A DNA stretch of 6,468 nucleotides from Prevotellaceae bacterium (GTDB lineage: Bacteria; Bacteroidota; Bacteroidia; Bacteroidales; UBA932), in contig JAITMY010000054.1 of the NCBI GenBank assembly GCA_031290755.1, forward strand, positions 1 to 6,468, written 5' to 3'. Under the pieces are notes generated by a model that worked only from the letters and a program-made list of their open reading frames with translations, was not told the DNA's origin and did no database searches. Positions 5,626-6,468 of the stretch are shown here, in pieces. The position numbers and the translations under genes are program-made. How positions within the stretch are numbered: position 1 is the stretch's first letter; each line of letters starts with the position of its first letter.

Positions 5626-6468
5626 CTATTGCTTCACCACCTTGGCCACCGCGCTCCCCGCCTTCACAAGGTACGTGCCGGAGGGCAATGCGGAGACATC
5701 AATGGTGCTCCTCGCGCCCGCCGCGGCAAAGGTTTTCAGCAACGCGCCGCTGAGCGAGTACACCTCAATCTTATCGCCCGCCTTCAGCGCTTCGTTGTCA
5801 ATGGTTAACTCTCCATTGGCAACGGGGTTGGGGTAGATGTGCAGGGCGGCGGCGGCTTGCGTGGCAACGGCGGTGGGGTTGTCGTCGCCGGTTGCGCTAC
5901 GGCGCGTTACCGTAATGGTGTAGGTTTGGGTAGTCGTGCCATTTTCGGCAATCACAGCAACGTTGAAAATGTTACTGCTGCCTACCGACAAGCTCTTTGC
6001 GCCATCGCCGATAACGATTTGTGCAGCATAACTTTTCACTGCCGTGAGCGTGATGCTGCTGACGTTGTTGGGCACGCTTACCGTGTAGCTAATCGTGCTC
6101 TTGCTGAAGCTGGGGGTCAATATTCCGTCGCTCACGATGATGTTGTTCAAGGTGGCATCTGTGCTCGGGCTGGGCGGCGGGTTATTTTCTGCCGTCTCGC
6201 GCGTTACCGTAATGGTATAAGTCTTGCTGCTGTTATCCTCTGCTGTTACCACAATGTTGTAAGTATTGCTGCCCACGTTTAGGCTTTTTGCCCCCGTGCC
6301 CGCTACGCTTTTTGCTTTGCCATCGGCTGCGGTGGCGTTGACAGTGATGCTGTTTGTTGCGTTGGGCACGGTGAGCGTGTAGCTGGTAACGCTTGCGCTA
6401 AACGTTGGCGCAATGCTGTAGCCCGATACGGACAGCGAGGCAAGGTTGGCGTTGGTGCTCGGTGGTTC
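5626..6468 (-). CDS. T9SS-secreted protein with cadherin-like beta-sandwich repeats (5' end cut off by window)
   Basis: This is the C-terminal 280 residues of a longer protein. The frame is open to the right window edge, so the GTG complementary to 6367-6369 is an internal valine. Two repeats of the Cadherin-like beta-sandwich type (resembling PF12733) lie at about residues 5-90 and 103-190. Each has L..L.VS, a (P/T).FS.S..SYT(L/V)(T/S)VPN segment, GAKSL(N/S)VGS, and the ending YTITVTR. A proline- and serine-rich linker (PPPSPS) separates them. A T9SS type A sorting domain follows at about 210-280, with IYPNP, IEVYSLSGALLKTF and the tail VKAGSAVAKVVKQ. The protein should be exported by the type IX system to the surface or medium. 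In this family such repeats are spacer or carbohydrate- and adhesion-associated modules; the functional domain is upstream of the window. It is convergent with the Fic gene and ends at a TAG codon. Confidence 0.9.
   Translation of the reverse strand, partial: EPPSTNANLASLSVSGYSIAPTFSASVTSYTLTVPNATNSITVNATAADGKAKSVAGTGAKSLNVGSNTYNIVVTAEDNSSKTYTITVTRETAENNPPPSPSTDATLNNIIVSDGILTPSFSKSTISYTVSVPNNVSSITLTAVKSYAAQIVIGDGAKSLSVGSSNIFNVAVIAENGTTTQTYTITVTRRSATGDDNPTAVATQAAAALHIYPNPVANGELTIDNEALKAGDKIEVYSLSGALLKTFAAAGARSTIDVSALPSGTYLVKAGSAVAKVVKQ

Noticed and set aside
5839..6282. Plus-strand open frame of about 147 codons opposite the right T9SS cargo gene
   Set aside because: The minus-strand frame has clear cadherin-like repeats and a sorting domain. 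The plus-strand product has no domain and appears to be a shadow.

Overview
The window looks like the chromosome of a Bacteroidota (Bacteroidetes) bacterium with a type IX secretion system (T9SS). Both edges carry the 3' ends of genes for secreted, modular proteins ending in a T9SS type A sorting domain. Each has a YPNP-type motif, a short beta-sandwich, and an almost identical basic tail ending in VAKVVKQ. A promoter of the Bacteroidota type (TAnnTTTG) and the weak or absent Shine-Dalgarno sites agree with this. The core gene gcvP is very GC-rich at third codon positions, so this is a high-GC lineage. The genus cannot be read from the sequence.

Layout, left to right. (1) 1-794, plus strand: end of a protein with two bacterial Ig-like repeats and a T9SS sorting domain, with a perfect 28-bp palindrome inside the coding sequence, then a strong hairpin terminator. 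(2) 857-1560: promoter, a PIN-domain (VapC-like) ribonuclease gene, and a small overlapping gene that is probably its antitoxin. (3) 1583-4405: a full-length single-chain glycine dehydrogenase (decarboxylating), gcvP, starting 22 bases after the toxin-antitoxin pair. (4) 4406-4504: an AT-rich regulatory gap with a candidate promoter and repeats. (5) 4505-5550: an overlapping pair encoding an XRE-type helix-turn-helix protein and a Fic protein, matching the 'mobile mystery protein A/B' pair. (6) 5574-5609: a long palindrome acting as a bidirectional terminator between convergent genes. (7) 5626-6468, minus strand: end of a second T9SS cargo protein, with two cadherin-like beta-sandwich repeats.

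A housekeeping gene is therefore held between two toxin-antitoxin-like modules, and the segment is bounded by surface-protein genes pointing inward. The accessory modules are visibly AT-richer than gcvP, which suggests they were acquired separately. The most interesting items are the Fic/HTH pair with its altered Fic motif, the toxin-first PIN pair placed directly before gcvP without a terminator, and two perfect palindromes that share the ends GTAGAG...CTCTAC, one translated as a protein linker and the other serving as a terminator. No gene-free stretch exceeds 300 bases. No tRNA, rRNA, CRISPR array or insertion sequence was seen.
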